Assembly (NCBI GenBank): GCA_949285935.1
Contig: CASEAH010000031.1
Coordinates: forward strand, 1 to 49,637
Direction: 5' to 3'
Source: an uncultured Oscillospiraceae bacterium
GTDB lineage: Bacteria > Bacillota > Clostridia > Oscillospirales > Ruminococcaceae
Length of the DNA stretch: 49,637 nucleotides
Below, piece by piece: positions 16,416-25,571 of the stretch. The translations under genes were made by a program, and so were the position numbers. The notes under the pieces were generated by a model. That model saw nothing but the letters and a program-made list of their open reading frames with translations, did no database searches and was not told the DNA's origin. Position 1 is the stretch's first letter; each line of letters starts with the position of its first letter.

Positions 16416-17012
16416 ATGCTGGGTGCCATTTTGGGGGCAATGCTCCTGCTGTCCGTAACAACAGGAGCCATGGCTGGCCGCATGAACCAGGTCTCAGCCG
16501 CTGCCATGACCGGTTGTGAGGACGCAGTAACCCTGGCCTTTTCCCTGGCGGGAACCATTTGTCTATGGAGCGGCGTCATGCGGGTGGCGGATGGAAGCGG
16601 GGTCACCACAGCCCTGGCCAGACTTTTGCAGCCTGTTACCCGGCGGCTGTTCCGGGAACTTTCTTCGGACACTGCCGCCATGGGAGCCATCTCCATGAAC
16701 CTGGCGGCCAACCTGCTGGGATTGGGCAACGCTGCCACCCCGCTGGGCCTGCGGGCCATGAAGGAGCTGGATCGGGCAGGAGGATACCCTGCCCGGGCTA
16801 CCCAGGCCATGATCACCTTTGTGGTCCTCAATACGGCATCCCTTCAGCTGCTGCCCACCACCAACGCCTTTTTGCGGCTGGAGGCGGGTTCGAAAGCGCC
16901 CATGGAAATTCTGCCCGCTGTATGGGCCGCATCGGCGGCATCGGTAACGGTGGGGGTGGTGGCAGCGTTTATCTTGAAAGGGAGGAAGGGAAAACGTGGC
17001 AAATGTGGGTGA
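16416..17012 (+). CDS. spmA: Spore maturation protein A
   Basis: A 198-residue integral membrane protein of the nucleoside-recognition (Gate) family. AVTLAFSLAGTICLWSGVMR and AMGAISMNLAANLLGLGNAA match SpmA well. SpmA and SpmB are needed for dehydration of the spore core in Bacillus and Clostridium. AAAGGAAG lies upstream of the ATG. The stop overlaps spmB by 17 bases, so the two are one operon. Forespore or mother-cell sigma control is expected, but no clear sporulation promoter could be assigned by eye. Confidence 0.93.
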   Translation: MLGAILGAMLLLSVTTGAMAGRMNQVSAAAMTGCEDAVTLAFSLAGTICLWSGVMRVADGSGVTTALARLLQPVTRRLFRELSSDTAAMGAISMNLAANLLGLGNAATPLGLRAMKELDRAGGYPARATQAMITFVVLNTASLQLLPTTNAFLRLEAGSKAPMEILPAVWAASAASVTVGVVAAFILKGRKGKRGKCG

Positions 17013-17520
17013 TTTTGTGATGCCGATGGTAATTGCCGGCATCTTTTTATGGGGGCTTTCCCGGGGGCAGGATGTATTCGCCCTGTTTGTGGAGGGAGCA
17101 GGTGAGGGACTGAAAACCGCCGCTTCCATCATCCCGGCACTGGTTTGCCTTCTGACGGTGGTTTCCATGTTTAAGGCGTCCGGGGCGTTGGATGTTCTCA
17201 CTTCCACACTGGCTCCCTTGGCGGAAGCGGTGGGTTTTCCCAGGCAGGTGCTCCCCCTGGCTTTGCTTCGTCCCCTTTCCGGCAGCGGGGCCATGGTGCT
17301 GTTCCGGGATATCCTGGAAACCTGGGGCCCCGACAGCTTTCCAGGCAGGGTGGCCAGCGTTCTGGAGGGCTCCAGTGAAACGACCTTTTACACCATTGCA
17401 GTTTATTACGGAGCCACTCATGTCCGTAATACCCGGCACACTTTGGCCGCAGCATTGGCGGCCGATGTAACCGCCGCTGCTGCCAGTGTTCTGGCGGTGC
17501 GGCTGCTTTTACCTTCATGA
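16996..17520 (+). CDS. spmB: Spore maturation protein B
   Basis: A 174-residue membrane protein of the nucleoside-recognition family: VMPMVIAGIFLWGLSRGQDVF, LRPLSGSGAMVLFRDIL and EGSSETTFYTIAVYYGATHV are SpmB hallmarks. It acts with SpmA in spore-core dehydration. The start is a GTG overlapping spmA, and the ribosome site GGGAGGAAGG lies inside the end of spmA. Confidence 0.93.
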   Translation: MANVGDFVMPMVIAGIFLWGLSRGQDVFALFVEGAGEGLKTAASIIPALVCLLTVVSMFKASGALDVLTSTLAPLAEAVGFPRQVLPLALLRPLSGSGAMVLFRDILETWGPDSFPGRVASVLEGSSETTFYTIAVYYGATHVRNTRHTLAAALAADVTAAAASVLAVRLLLPS

Positions 17521-17627
17521 TTTGCGGCAGCAGAGTTTTGCCGCAATCATAACCGCCCAAAGGAAGTGGTATCATTCATCGCTCCAAAAGGGTATCATAC
17601 CCCAGCGCCTAAAGGCGCGCAATGCGT

Positions 17628-17656
17628 AACGCCAACTGCCCATTGGCGTTGCTTTT
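17628..17656 (+). terminator. Probable terminator of spmAB
   Basis: AACGCCAA/TTGGCGTT (17628-17635, 17643-17650) followed by GCTTTT. Confidence 0.6.
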
Positions 17657-17692
17657 ATGGCGAACTCCCGGCTCTGTCCATGTTTATCAGAC

Positions 17693-17731
17693 AAAAAAGC
17701 TTCCGGCTTGTAGGCAGCCGGAAGCTTTTTA
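17693..17731 (-). terminator. Bidirectional terminator between spmB and trpS
   Basis: A 15-bp stem AAAAAGCTTCCGGCT/AGCCGGAAGCTTTTT (17694-17708, 17716-17730) with T-runs at both ends, serving trpS on the minus strand and a backup for spmAB. Confidence 0.85.
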
Positions 17732-17764
17732 TTGTCTTCATATCCTCTCAGAAAAGGGAATGGA

Positions 17765-18793
17765 TCACTTGAGGAACCCCACTTTTTTGTAAACCTTATC
17801 CAGAGTGCGCTGGGAAATAGCCAATGCCTGCTCCGCGCCCCGCCGGTAGCAATCCTCCAGGTAGGCCTTGTCTGCCCGCAGCTTTTCAAACCGTTCCCGG
17901 ATGGGACGCAGCTCCTCCACCACGGCCTCGCCTACAGCGGCCTTAAAGTCGCCATAGCCTTTTCCGGCAAACTCGCTGGCGATAGTCTCCATGTTTTTGC
18001 CGGTTATGACAGAGTAGATCCCCATCAGGTTGTTGATACCGTCCTTACCTTCCCGGAAGCAAACCTCCGCCTCCGAATCGGTTACGGCGCTGCGGAACTT
18101 TTTCATGATGACGTCGGGAGGATCCAGCACCGCCACCACACCCTTGGGGTTGGGATCGGATTTGGACATCTTTTTGGAGGGATCCTGGAGGGACATGATC
18201 CGGGCGCCCTGGGAGGCCTTGGGAATATAGCCTTCCGGAATGGTAAAGGTGGGTCCATACAGGCCATTGAAACGCTGGGCAATGTCACGGCTCAGCTCCA
18301 GATGCTGCTTCTGGTCCGCGCCCACCGGCACCAGATCCGTCTGATACAGCAGGATATCCGCTGCCATCAGGGAGGGGTAGGTAAAGAGTCCCGCGTTGAT
18401 ATTGTCGGCGTACCGGGCGGATTTATCCTTGAACTGGGTCATGCGGCTCAGTTCTCCGAACTGGGTATGGCAGTCCAGCACCCAGGCCAGTTCGGCATGG
18501 GTCTTTACCTGGCTCTGGATAAAGGTAATGCTGCGCTGGGGATCGATACCGCAGGCCAGGATCAGGGCATAGGCGTCCAGGGTGTTTTTACGGAGCTGGG
18601 CGGGGTCCTGGCGGACAGTAATGGCATGGAGGTTGACAATGGAATAGATGCAGTCATATTCCTCCTGGAGTTTGACCCAGTTGCGCACTGCGCCTATGTA
18701 GTTGCCCAGGGTAATGAAGCCGGTAGGCTGGATACCGGAAAAAATCACTTTTCTGCGCTCCTGAGGAGGAGCGGCTTGCTGAAGATCGGTCAT
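17765..18793 (-). CDS. trpS: Tryptophan--tRNA ligase
   Basis: A 342-residue class I aminoacyl-tRNA synthetase that charges tRNA-Trp. The HIGH-like motif is in GIQPTGFITLGNYIGAV (about 20-35) and the KMSKS motif is exact at 208-212. Length and the segment LMAADILLYQTDLVPVGADQ are normal for the bacterial enzyme. It lies 49 bases after an aminotransferase gene on the same strand and is probably co-transcribed with it. No T-box leader is seen before it. Confidence 0.97.
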   Translation of the reverse strand: MTDLQQAAPPQERRKVIFSGIQPTGFITLGNYIGAVRNWVKLQEEYDCIYSIVNLHAITVRQDPAQLRKNTLDAYALILACGIDPQRSITFIQSQVKTHAELAWVLDCHTQFGELSRMTQFKDKSARYADNINAGLFTYPSLMAADILLYQTDLVPVGADQKQHLELSRDIAQRFNGLYGPTFTIPEGYIPKASQGARIMSLQDPSKKMSKSDPNPKGVVAVLDPPDVIMKKFRSAVTDSEAEVCFREGKDGINNLMGIYSVITGKNMETIASEFAGKGYGDFKAAVGEAVVEELRPIRERFEKLRADKAYLEDCYRRGAEQALAISQRTLDKVYKKVGFLK

Positions 18794-18842
18794 GACTGAT
18801 TACACTCCTGTTGCAGGCCGGAAAGGGCCGTGGTTGCAATGC

Positions 18843-20042
18843 TCAGCGGATAAAGTCCCGGAGCACACGGCCCAGGATCTCGGCGCCGTCGGTAAGCTGT
18901 TTGTTGGTGGGGGTGGAGAAGTTGACCCGGAAGGACTGGCAGGGGTCTCCCAGCCGGGTGAGGAAGGCAGAGCCGGGTACCACAGCTACCCCCGCCTGAG
19001 CGGCGGCAGTGCAGAACTGGGGCATATCCACACCGTCGGGGAGGGTGTACCAGACAAACAATCCGCCTTCGGGCTGGTTCCAGGTCAGCTTGTCGCCCAC
19101 GGCTTCCTCCATGGCCTTGAGCAGCAGGGAGGATTTGGCGCGGTAGATCCGCTGGAGGTTGGAAAGATGGGCGTTCATATTGCAGGAGGCAAGGAACCGC
19201 TCGCACACCATCTGGTTGAGGATGGCGGTATGCACGTCGCTGCACTGCTTGGCCACCACCAGCTTGGACATGAGGGCCTTGTTGGCGATAACATATCCCA
19301 CCCGCAGGCCGGGAGAGATGATTTTGCTGAAGGTGCCCACATACACCACCAGACCTTCGGTATCCAGGGTCTTGATGGCAGGAACATGCTTGCCGTCAAA
19401 CCGAAGGTCTCCATAGGGGTTGTCCTCCAGAATAATAACGCCGTACCGTTTGGCCAGTTCGTAGACCGCCTGGCGCTTTTCTGCGGACATGGTGATGCCG
19501 GTGGGGTTCTGGAAGTTGGGGATAAGATACAGCATCCGCACGTTGGGGTTGCTCTTCATGGCCTCTTCCAGCTTGGCCACATCGATGCCGTCCTTTTCCA
19601 TGGGAATCCCAACCAGATTGGGGTTAAAGGAACGAAGGGCGTTGAGGGCACCCACAAAGGAGGGATCCTCGCACAGGATGGTGTCCCCTTCATTGATAAG
19701 GCATTTGGCGGCCAGTTCAATACCCTGCTGTGCGCCCGAAACCACCAGGGTGGCGTCCTCCTCATGGACAAGGCCGGGCTCCCGGCTGGCGGCAAAGGAG
19801 GCGCAGGCATCCCGGAGGGCGGGATAACCTTCGGACACGGAGTACTGAAGGCAGGCGATGGGGTTGTCCCCCATAAGAATGCCCAGAATATTTTCAATCT
19901 CCTTCACCGGAAAGGCTTCGGGAGAAGGATTGCCGGCGGCAAAGGGGATCACATGGGGATCGGCGGTGTTCTTCAGGATTTCCCGAATGGCGGAAGGTTG
20001 AAGGGATGAGATGCGGTGAGAGAAATTGTAATTCATAATCAT
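18843..20042 (-). CDS. PLP-dependent aminotransferase, 2-aminoadipate/MocR-like class I
   Basis: A 399-residue fold-type I aminotransferase. NFQNPTG (176-182), the DNPYGDLRF loop (207-215) and the PLP lysine K240 in VGTFSKIISPGLRVGY are in place. There is no N-terminal helix-turn-helix, so it is an enzyme, not a MocR regulator. Relatives act on aromatic amino acids or 2-aminoadipate. Its position directly upstream of trpS hints at aromatic amino acid use but does not prove it. A second in-frame ATG two codons later (20036) is an equally good start. Confidence 0.88.
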   Translation of the reverse strand: MIMNYNFSHRISSLQPSAIREILKNTADPHVIPFAAGNPSPEAFPVKEIENILGILMGDNPIACLQYSVSEGYPALRDACASFAASREPGLVHEEDATLVVSGAQQGIELAAKCLINEGDTILCEDPSFVGALNALRSFNPNLVGIPMEKDGIDVAKLEEAMKSNPNVRMLYLIPNFQNPTGITMSAEKRQAVYELAKRYGVIILEDNPYGDLRFDGKHVPAIKTLDTEGLVVYVGTFSKIISPGLRVGYVIANKALMSKLVVAKQCSDVHTAILNQMVCERFLASCNMNAHLSNLQRIYRAKSSLLLKAMEEAVGDKLTWNQPEGGLFVWYTLPDGVDMPQFCTAAAQAGVAVVPGSAFLTRLGDPCQSFRVNFSTPTNKQLTDGAEILGRVLRDFIR

Positions 20043-20159
20043 GCACCTGCTTTGCTTATAGAATCAAAAATCAGACAGACCAAACCAATCCATCGTGATC
20101 GATACCACTTATTATAACACAAAATCTGTCAAAAGGAAGGGAAAACCGTGTCCCAGACG

Positions 20160-20193
20160 AAAAAATCCCCCCGGAAAGAGCCTCCGGGGGGAT
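20160..20193 (-). terminator. Terminator of gltX
   Basis: Minus strand stem ATCCCCCCGGA/TCCGGGGGGAT (20165-20175, 20183-20193) followed by TTTTT. Confidence 0.85.
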
Positions 20194-20208
20194 GGAAATT
20201 GATGGAAA

Positions 20209-21669
20209 TCACGCTTTTTCCAGTTTGTCGATGGCAGCCCGGACCCGGGAAAGAGCTTCCTCCCGGCCCAGAACAGCGCAGAGTTCGATGCCGCCTCCGG
20301 GCGTGAACTGCTTGCCGCTGACAGCTACCCGCAGGGGCCACAGAAGCCAGCCGTTTTTGACGCCCAGGTCGGCAATGAGGCGGAACAGGGCGTCGTGGAT
20401 GGCAGAGGCAGAAAAATCATCCAGACCTTCCAGGACCGGCAGCACCGCCCGCAGAGCCTCCAAAGAAGTCTCGGGGGTGGTCTTCATCTTTTTGCTGATG
20501 AACAGATCCACCGGATAGTCCGGAACCGCGTCGATAAAGTCCACCTGCTCGGGGATATCGCAGAGGACTTCGCACCGGGCCTGAAGAACACTGGCCAGCT
20601 CCCGCAGGTCGGCAGTTTCGCTCTTCACCGTCTGCCGCATCCAGGGCAGGGCCGCCTCATAGAAGGCTTCGGGGCTGAGGGCGCGGATATACTCGCCGTT
20701 GATATACCGCAGCTTCTGAGGATCAAAAATGGCGGGAGATTTGGAGATGCCGGAAACATCGAACTCCTTCACCAGCTCCTCCAGGGAGAAGATCTCCCGG
20801 TCGCCCTTGGGGGACCAGCCCAGCAGCGCGATATAGTTGAGGACCGCGTCCTTGAGATACCCCTTGGCGATCAGATCCTGATAGGAGGCGTCGCCGTTGC
20901 GCTTGGAAAGCTTGGAGGTGGCGTCCTTCATGACCGGAGCGCAGTGGATATACACAGGGATGTCCCATCCAAAGGCCTCATACAGAAGATTATACTTGGG
21001 AGCGGAAGAAAGATACTCGTTGCCCCGGATGACATGGGTGATGCCCATGGTGTGGTCATCCACCACGTTGGCAAAGTTGTAGGTGGGCATGCCGTCCGCC
21101 TTGATGAGGATCTGGTCGTCCAGGGAGGCGCACTCCACGGTGATGTCCCCGAATACCTCGTCATGGAAGGTAACGGTGCCTTCCTGAGGCATTTTCTGGC
21201 GGATGACGTAGGGAACGCCGGCGTCCAGCTTGGCCTGGACCTCCTCGGGGGTCAGGTTGCGGCAGTGGCCGTCATACCGGGGAGCCATGCCGGAGGCCTG
21301 CTGCACCGTGCGCACCTCCTCCAGCCGCTCTTTATCACAGAAGCAGTAGTAGGCAGCGCCTTTTTCCACCAGCTGGAGGGCATAATCCTTAAACATGCCC
21401 ATCCTCTCGCTCTGGACATAGGGACCCACCGGGCCTCCCACGTCCGGGCCTTCGTCCCAGAGGAGGCCGGTTTCTCGCAGGGTATTGTAGATGACGTCGA
21501 CGGCGCCTTCCACATACCGTTCCTGATCGGTATCCTCGATGCGCAGGATAAAGGTGCCGCCCTGGGATTTTGCCATCAGGTAGGCGTACAGGGCCGTGCG
21601 CAGATTGCCCACATGCATATAGCCGGTGGGGCTGGGGGCGAAGCGGGTGCGTACCTTGCTGAACTTCAT
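20209..21669 (-). CDS. gltX: Glutamate--tRNA ligase
   Basis: A 486-residue class I synthetase that charges tRNA-Glu. The HIGH-like motif is TGYMHVGN at about 15-22, the KMSKS-type motif is KLSKR at 253-257, and the catalytic core continues through [19 protein letters not shown]. The anticodon-binding all-helical part fills residues 320-486. The start at 21669 matches the family N-terminus ([16 protein letters not shown]), with AAAGGA upstream; a longer open frame exists but lacks a ribosome site. It is a single-gene unit with its own promoter and terminator. Confidence 0.96.
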   Translation of the reverse strand: MKFSKVRTRFAPSPTGYMHVGNLRTALYAYLMAKSQGGTFILRIEDTDQERYVEGAVDVIYNTLRETGLLWDEGPDVGGPVGPYVQSERMGMFKDYALQLVEKGAAYYCFCDKERLEEVRTVQQASGMAPRYDGHCRNLTPEEVQAKLDAGVPYVIRQKMPQEGTVTFHDEVFGDITVECASLDDQILIKADGMPTYNFANVVDDHTMGITHVIRGNEYLSSAPKYNLLYEAFGWDIPVYIHCAPVMKDATSKLSKRNGDASYQDLIAKGYLKDAVLNYIALLGWSPKGDREIFSLEELVKEFDVSGISKSPAIFDPQKLRYINGEYIRALSPEAFYEAALPWMRQTVKSETADLRELASVLQARCEVLCDIPEQVDFIDAVPDYPVDLFISKKMKTTPETSLEALRAVLPVLEGLDDFSASAIHDALFRLIADLGVKNGWLLWPLRVAVSGKQFTPGGGIELCAVLGREEALSRVRAAIDKLEKA

Positions 21670-21725
21670 GATTTTGTTAACCATCCTTTGTTGAAGATAT
21701 TTAGTCCGGTACAAGACTAACCTTT

Positions 21726-21754
21726 ATAGTACTGCCGGCACCCAGCTTTGTCAA
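21726..21754 (-). promoter_or_regulatory. Promoter of gltX
   Basis: Minus strand TTGACA (21749-21754), 17 bases, TACTAT (21726-21731), about 60 bases before the gltX start. Confidence 0.7.
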
Positions 21755-22215
21755 GACGGAAAAGCAGGCAGAGGTTCCTATGGCCCCGGCTGGAGTTAAC
21801 GGCGGCAGGCTCTGGCCCAAACAAACAGCCTGAACGTTGCCTGCCCCCATGCCGGCTGGAAGATCCAGATGATCTTTCAGAGCCGGACCGGAAGAAGAAA
21901 CCGGAATCCCCGGACGATTTGACAACAGGATCAGGCCAGGTATATGGCTTCCGGTTTTCTGACGGGGAATACCGCCGCTGTGCCCACCGCCGCAATGGAA
22001 TTTGAGGGCACGAAGCCCCGGGCTGCCGTCCCCTTTTTTCCACGGCCTTTTTTGAAAGGAGGAAGGCGGGAAAGGGGAAAGAGGGCGGAAACCGGTCAGA
22101 AGCGGCCGAAGCGGGGCGCACGAAAGTCGGGACAGACCCGGTGCAGCGACAAAATCCGCCCGGCCGGGATGCTAAGATGAAAATGCCCAAAGAGCAACAT
22201 ATCAGTGTATGCTTT
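21755..22215. other. Gene-free region between gltX and spoIIE
   Basis: GC-rich then purine-rich sequence with no supported gene. A GGAGG at about 22061 is not followed by a credible coding frame. Confidence 0.5.
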
Positions 22216-22256
22216 TTGCTTTTTTAATATACTAATAGTATATAAATCGACAAAAT
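22216..22256 (+). promoter_or_regulatory. Possible promoter and Spo0A-box of spoIIE
   Basis: TTGCTT (22216-22221), 17 bases, TATATA (22239-22244). Directly after is TCGACAAAAT (22247-22256), the complement of ATTTTGTCGA, close to the Spo0A box consensus TTTGTCGAA. Spo0A control of spoIIE is known in Bacillus; a box this close to the start would be unusual for activation, so the reading is tentative. Confidence 0.4.
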
Positions 22257-22289
22257 AAACTTTTAGTCAGAAAATTCGGAGGGGTACGT

Positions 22290-24608
22290 ATGAGCAATCC
22301 TACGGAAATCAGGGGGCTCAAGCTGGCAGACCGCCTGGGAGCGGCCTTGCGGGGCGGAAGCTATCCGGTCCTGAGTTTTTACCACGCCGTGGGTGGGATG
22401 GTGCTGGCTCTGGCCCGGATTATCGGCGAGCTGTCCCCCTTCGGCGTGGCTTTTGCGGCGGCGGTCCCCTTCCGCTTCACCCTTCCCGCCATGCTGGGTG
22501 TGGTGCTGGGGTACCTGATGGGCGGAGGAATGGCCCGCTGTTACCGGTATGTGGGAGCCGTGCTGCTGGTGACGGTGCTGCGATGGCTGGCGGGAGAAAA
22601 GGTATGGAATAAGAGGGCCGAATGGCTGGCCCCCCTGGCCGCAGGCAGCGCGGTATTTCTGGCGGGAGTGCTGCCCGCCCTGTACAGCCGTCCGCTCATA
22701 TATGATGTGATGATGTGGATCGCCCAGGTAGTCATTGCCGGGGCGGCGGCGGCTTTTCTCCGTCGGGGGTTGGAAACCGTGGGGCAGATTGCCCTTCCCC
22801 GGGACAGGCTGGGAATCATTGCGGCGGCGGTCATGCTGGCCATGGCGCTCATGGGCCTGGACGCCCTGGAATTTTCCGGCGTTACGCTGGGGCAGGTAGC
22901 GGCGGCCGCGGCGGTGCTGGTGGCGGCCCGGGTGCGGGGAGAAAGCTGGGCCACCCTCACCGGCGTGGTATGTGGGCTGGTAATGGGCTTTTCCACCGGC
23001 GACGTGGCGCTTTACGTGACGGCATACAGTCTGGGAGGGCTTCTGGCAGGGGTGTTTGCAGCCTTTGGGCGGCTGGGCAGCACCCTGGCCTTTACCGTTA
23101 CCTATGGATTTATCGGCGTGCTGGTCCAGGGAAGTGTGGCAGGCTTTATCGAAGTGGCGCTGGCAGCGGCGGTTTTCCTTATGATCCCCGCCTCTCTTTT
23201 CCGGATGGCAGCTTCCGCCATGACGGCCGTTGAGGCGGATGACGATACCATCCGTACCCTGATGGAGGACCGGATCATGGCGGCGGCCCAGGCACTGGAA
23301 GATGTGTCCGTCACCACCCGGGAGGTGGCGGGAAAACTGCAGGCAGCCGCAGGCAGCGGCCCCGAAGCCATCTGCGATCAGGTGGCGGAGCGGGTTTGCC
23401 GGCAGTGCGTTTATTGCCGCACCTGCTGGCAGGCGGGCTATTCCGATACCATGGATGCACTGGGCAAAGGACTGGAACTGCTTCGCAGCCGGGGAAGCCT
23501 GGGGGCGGAGGATTTTCCCCGCAGCTTTTGCAAATGTGTGCGGAAAGAAGAAGTAGCCAGGGCGCTGGCCCAGGAATACCAGGCCTGCCTCAGCCGGGAG
23601 GGCCAGCGGCGGCGGGCCGCCCGGATGCGCGCTCTGGTGACGGAGCAGTTTGACGGGCTGGCCATGGCCTTGCGGGGCGTGGTGGAGGATGTTTCGGATA
23701 TCCTTTCCAGCGACCGGGTCCTGGCCGCCAAGCTGCGGGAGGTTTTTCTGGAATACCGGCTGGAGCCCAGGGAGGTCTGCTGCTGGAAGGACCGGGAGGG
23801 ACATATGGCCATCCGGGCGGTGATTCCCGGATATAAGGAGAACCGGATCCTGTGGGAGCCTCTGCTGCGGGAATTGGAGGAGGTGTCCGACCTGCGGCTC
23901 AGCTATCCCCGGGTTTTCCGGCGGCGGCAGAGTATTCTTTATACCTTTTATGAGAGACCCCGGTACGCCGGAGAATACGGCTCCTACCAGCTCAGCTGTG
24001 AGGATGCACCGCTGTGCGGGGATACCTTCCGGATCCTCACCACCGGTGGGCACAGCGCCCATATTATCCTTTCCGACGGCATGGGCAGCGGCAAAAATGC
24101 GGCAGTGGATTCTGCCATGGCCGCCTCCCTTACCGCCCGGCTGCTGGATGGCGGCATTGGCTATCAAAGCGCCCTCAAGCTGATCAATTCCGCCCTGTTG
24201 GTAAAATCCGGGGAGGAGTCTCTGGCAACGCTGGACGCGGCACGGATCGATCTTTTTACCGGACGGGTACGGATGTTTAAGGCGGGCGCCGCTCCCACCC
24301 TGCTGCTGAAAAAAGGGCGGGGTGTGGAGATCGAGTCGGCATCTCTTCCGGCGGGGATCCTTTCGGGAGTGGAGTTTCAGGAAAGTGCTGTCACCCTGGA
24401 GGAAAACGACCTGCTGGTAATGATTTCGGACGGAGCTGCCGGCGATGGCTGCGACTGGATCCTGCGGGAACTGGAGAGCAATGGAAAAGGAGATCTGAAC
24501 GAGCTTTGCCGTTCCATTGCCCAGGCCGCCCGGCTCCGCCGGGGGGATGGCCGGGCCGACGACATTACAGTGGTAGCCTGCCGTCTGGTACGGGGGACCG
24601 TTTCCTGA
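22290..24608 (+). CDS. spoIIE: Stage II sporulation protein E, PP2C-type phosphatase
   Basis: A 772-residue membrane phosphatase of sporulation. About ten hydrophobic segments fill residues 45-320, a regulatory region follows with a Cys cluster (CDQVAERVCRQCVYCRTC), and the PP2C domain occupies about 560-770 with the metal site D596-G-M-G and later MISDGAAGD. SpoIIE dephosphorylates SpoIIAA to release sigma-F in the forespore and helps place the asymmetric septum. The Cys cluster also occurs in clostridial homologues. GGAGG precedes the ATG by 8 bases. No other sporulation gene is linked in an operon. Confidence 0.95.
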   Translation: MSNPTEIRGLKLADRLGAALRGGSYPVLSFYHAVGGMVLALARIIGELSPFGVAFAAAVPFRFTLPAMLGVVLGYLMGGGMARCYRYVGAVLLVTVLRWLAGEKVWNKRAEWLAPLAAGSAVFLAGVLPALYSRPLIYDVMMWIAQVVIAGAAAAFLRRGLETVGQIALPRDRLGIIAAAVMLAMALMGLDALEFSGVTLGQVAAAAAVLVAARVRGESWATLTGVVCGLVMGFSTGDVALYVTAYSLGGLLAGVFAAFGRLGSTLAFTVTYGFIGVLVQGSVAGFIEVALAAAVFLMIPASLFRMAASAMTAVEADDDTIRTLMEDRIMAAAQALEDVSVTTREVAGKLQAAAGSGPEAICDQVAERVCRQCVYCRTCWQAGYSDTMDALGKGLELLRSRGSLGAEDFPRSFCKCVRKEEVARALAQEYQACLSREGQRRRAARMRALVTEQFDGLAMALRGVVEDVSDILSSDRVLAAKLREVFLEYRLEPREVCCWKDREGHMAIRAVIPGYKENRILWEPLLRELEEVSDLRLSYPRVFRRRQSILYTFYERPRYAGEYGSYQLSCEDAPLCGDTFRILTTGGHSAHIILSDGMGSGKNAAVDSAMAASLTARLLDGGIGYQSALKLINSALLVKSGEESLATLDAARIDLFTGRVRMFKAGAAPTLLLKKGRGVEIESASLPAGILSGVEFQESAVTLEENDLLVMISDGAAGDGCDWILRELESNGKGDLNELCRSIAQAARLRRGDGRADDITVVACRLVRGTVS

Positions 24609-24733
24609 AAGAACATTTTCCTTTTGCCGGTGCGCTGCCCCTCATGCTTGATTTTTAAGAAAAAAGACCAGGAAGTGTACGGGTATGGACTGCCGGAACT
24701 TTCGGCTGCAAGCCCGGTTTTCATGATTTTTCT

Positions 24734-24763
24734 CCAGAGGCGGCGCACATGTGCCGCCTCTGG
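24734..24763. repeat. Perfect 11-bp inverted repeat
   Basis: CCAGAGGCGGC/GCCGCCTCTGG (24734-24744, 24753-24763) with an 8-base loop and no T-run on either side. It sits just upstream of the sigI-like promoter region and may be an operator or a weak terminator of spoIIE. Confidence 0.6.
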
Positions 24764-24776
24764 ATGCATTTGACGG

Positions 24777-24805
24777 TTGTGAGGCCGGGTGTTCTGTATT
24801 ATGAT
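24777..24805 (+). promoter_or_regulatory. Candidate promoter of the sigI-rsgI unit
   Basis: TTGTGA (24777-24782), 17 bases, TATGAT (24800-24805). The -35 is weak. Confidence 0.4.
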
Positions 24806-24834
24806 AGTATAAACGCACAATCCATCGGGAAGGG

Positions 24835-25571
24835 ATGGTATGTTTGCAGGAATGGGGAACGGACCGGTTGGCCATGGAAGCCCAAAAGGACCCCCGGGCG
24901 CTGGAAAAACTGGTTGCCCGGTATGAAACTTTTTTGCTGCGGAAAGCTGCCGCTTCTGCAGGAAAATATATCACCCAAAGCGATGATGAATGGTCGGTGG
25001 CGCTGACTGCCCTGTATGAGGCGGTAACCGCATTTGAGCCGGAAAAGGGCTCCTTTCATATGCTGGCAGGCCAAGTGGTGGACAGACGGCTTCTGGATTA
25101 CCGGCGCGGCAAGCGGAAATATGCCGGTGAGATCAGCGTTGCTCCCGGGGCTTTTGACGGCGACCCGGGAGAAGAGGATCAGGAAGATTTTTTGCTGCGG
25201 CTGGAAGTAACAGGAAAAGCAGCCGTTCAGGACCAGGAGGATCTCCGGATGGAGATCCAGAGTATTTTACCGGTTTTTGCGGGATATGGCTTTTCTTTTT
25301 TTGATCTGGCCCATGCGTCCCCAAAAGCTGAAAAAACCAGGCAGGCCTGCGCACGGGCTGTGTGGTGGATGATGAAAGAACCGGAGGAACAGCGGCAGAT
25401 GCGGGTGACCAGACAGCTTCCTCTGAAAAAATTGAAAAAAACGCCGGGGTACCCCGAAAAATCCTGGAGCGTCACCGAAAATATATTATAGCGGCCGTGG
25501 AGATACTTTCCGGAGAGTATCCCTGTCTGGCCGGGTATATCCGTGGCGTTGGAAGGGAGCTGGAAAAATGA
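24835..25571 (+). pseudogene. SigI-like sigma factor gene with a -1 frameshift near the 3' end
   Basis: The frame from 24835 encodes a SigI-type sigma factor: an N-terminal region (MEAQKDPRALEKLVARYETF, then SDDEWSVALTALYEAVTAFEPEKGSF) matching sigma region 2 of SigI, and a C-terminal helical domain. It runs out at 25491 with an unrelated tail (TPGYPEKSWSVTENIL). The expected SigI ending, KIEKNAGVPRKILERHRKYI and on to EYPCLAGYIRG, lies in another frame and stops at 25571, overlapping rsgI by four bases. The frames join at the A6 run at 25426-25431 (CTG-AAAAAA-TTG): seven A would give a continuous product of about 245 residues, the normal SigI length. Either one A is lost, or the product is made by slippage, or the sequence has an error. 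Confidence 0.75.

Noticed and set aside
18811-20009. A plus-strand gene of about 400 codons opposite the aminotransferase
   Set aside because: The minus strand encodes a complete aminotransferase with all PLP motifs; the opposite frame is rich in Gly and His without any domain.
21670-21760. T-box leaders before gltX, trpS or lysS
   Set aside because: The leaders are short and lack the AGGGUGGNACCGCG antiterminator block.
25426-25431. Programmed -1 ribosomal frameshift in the sigI-like gene
   Set aside because: The A6 run is too short for efficient polymerase slippage and tandem tRNA slippage would create a G-A mismatch at the first codon position; a lost base is simpler.
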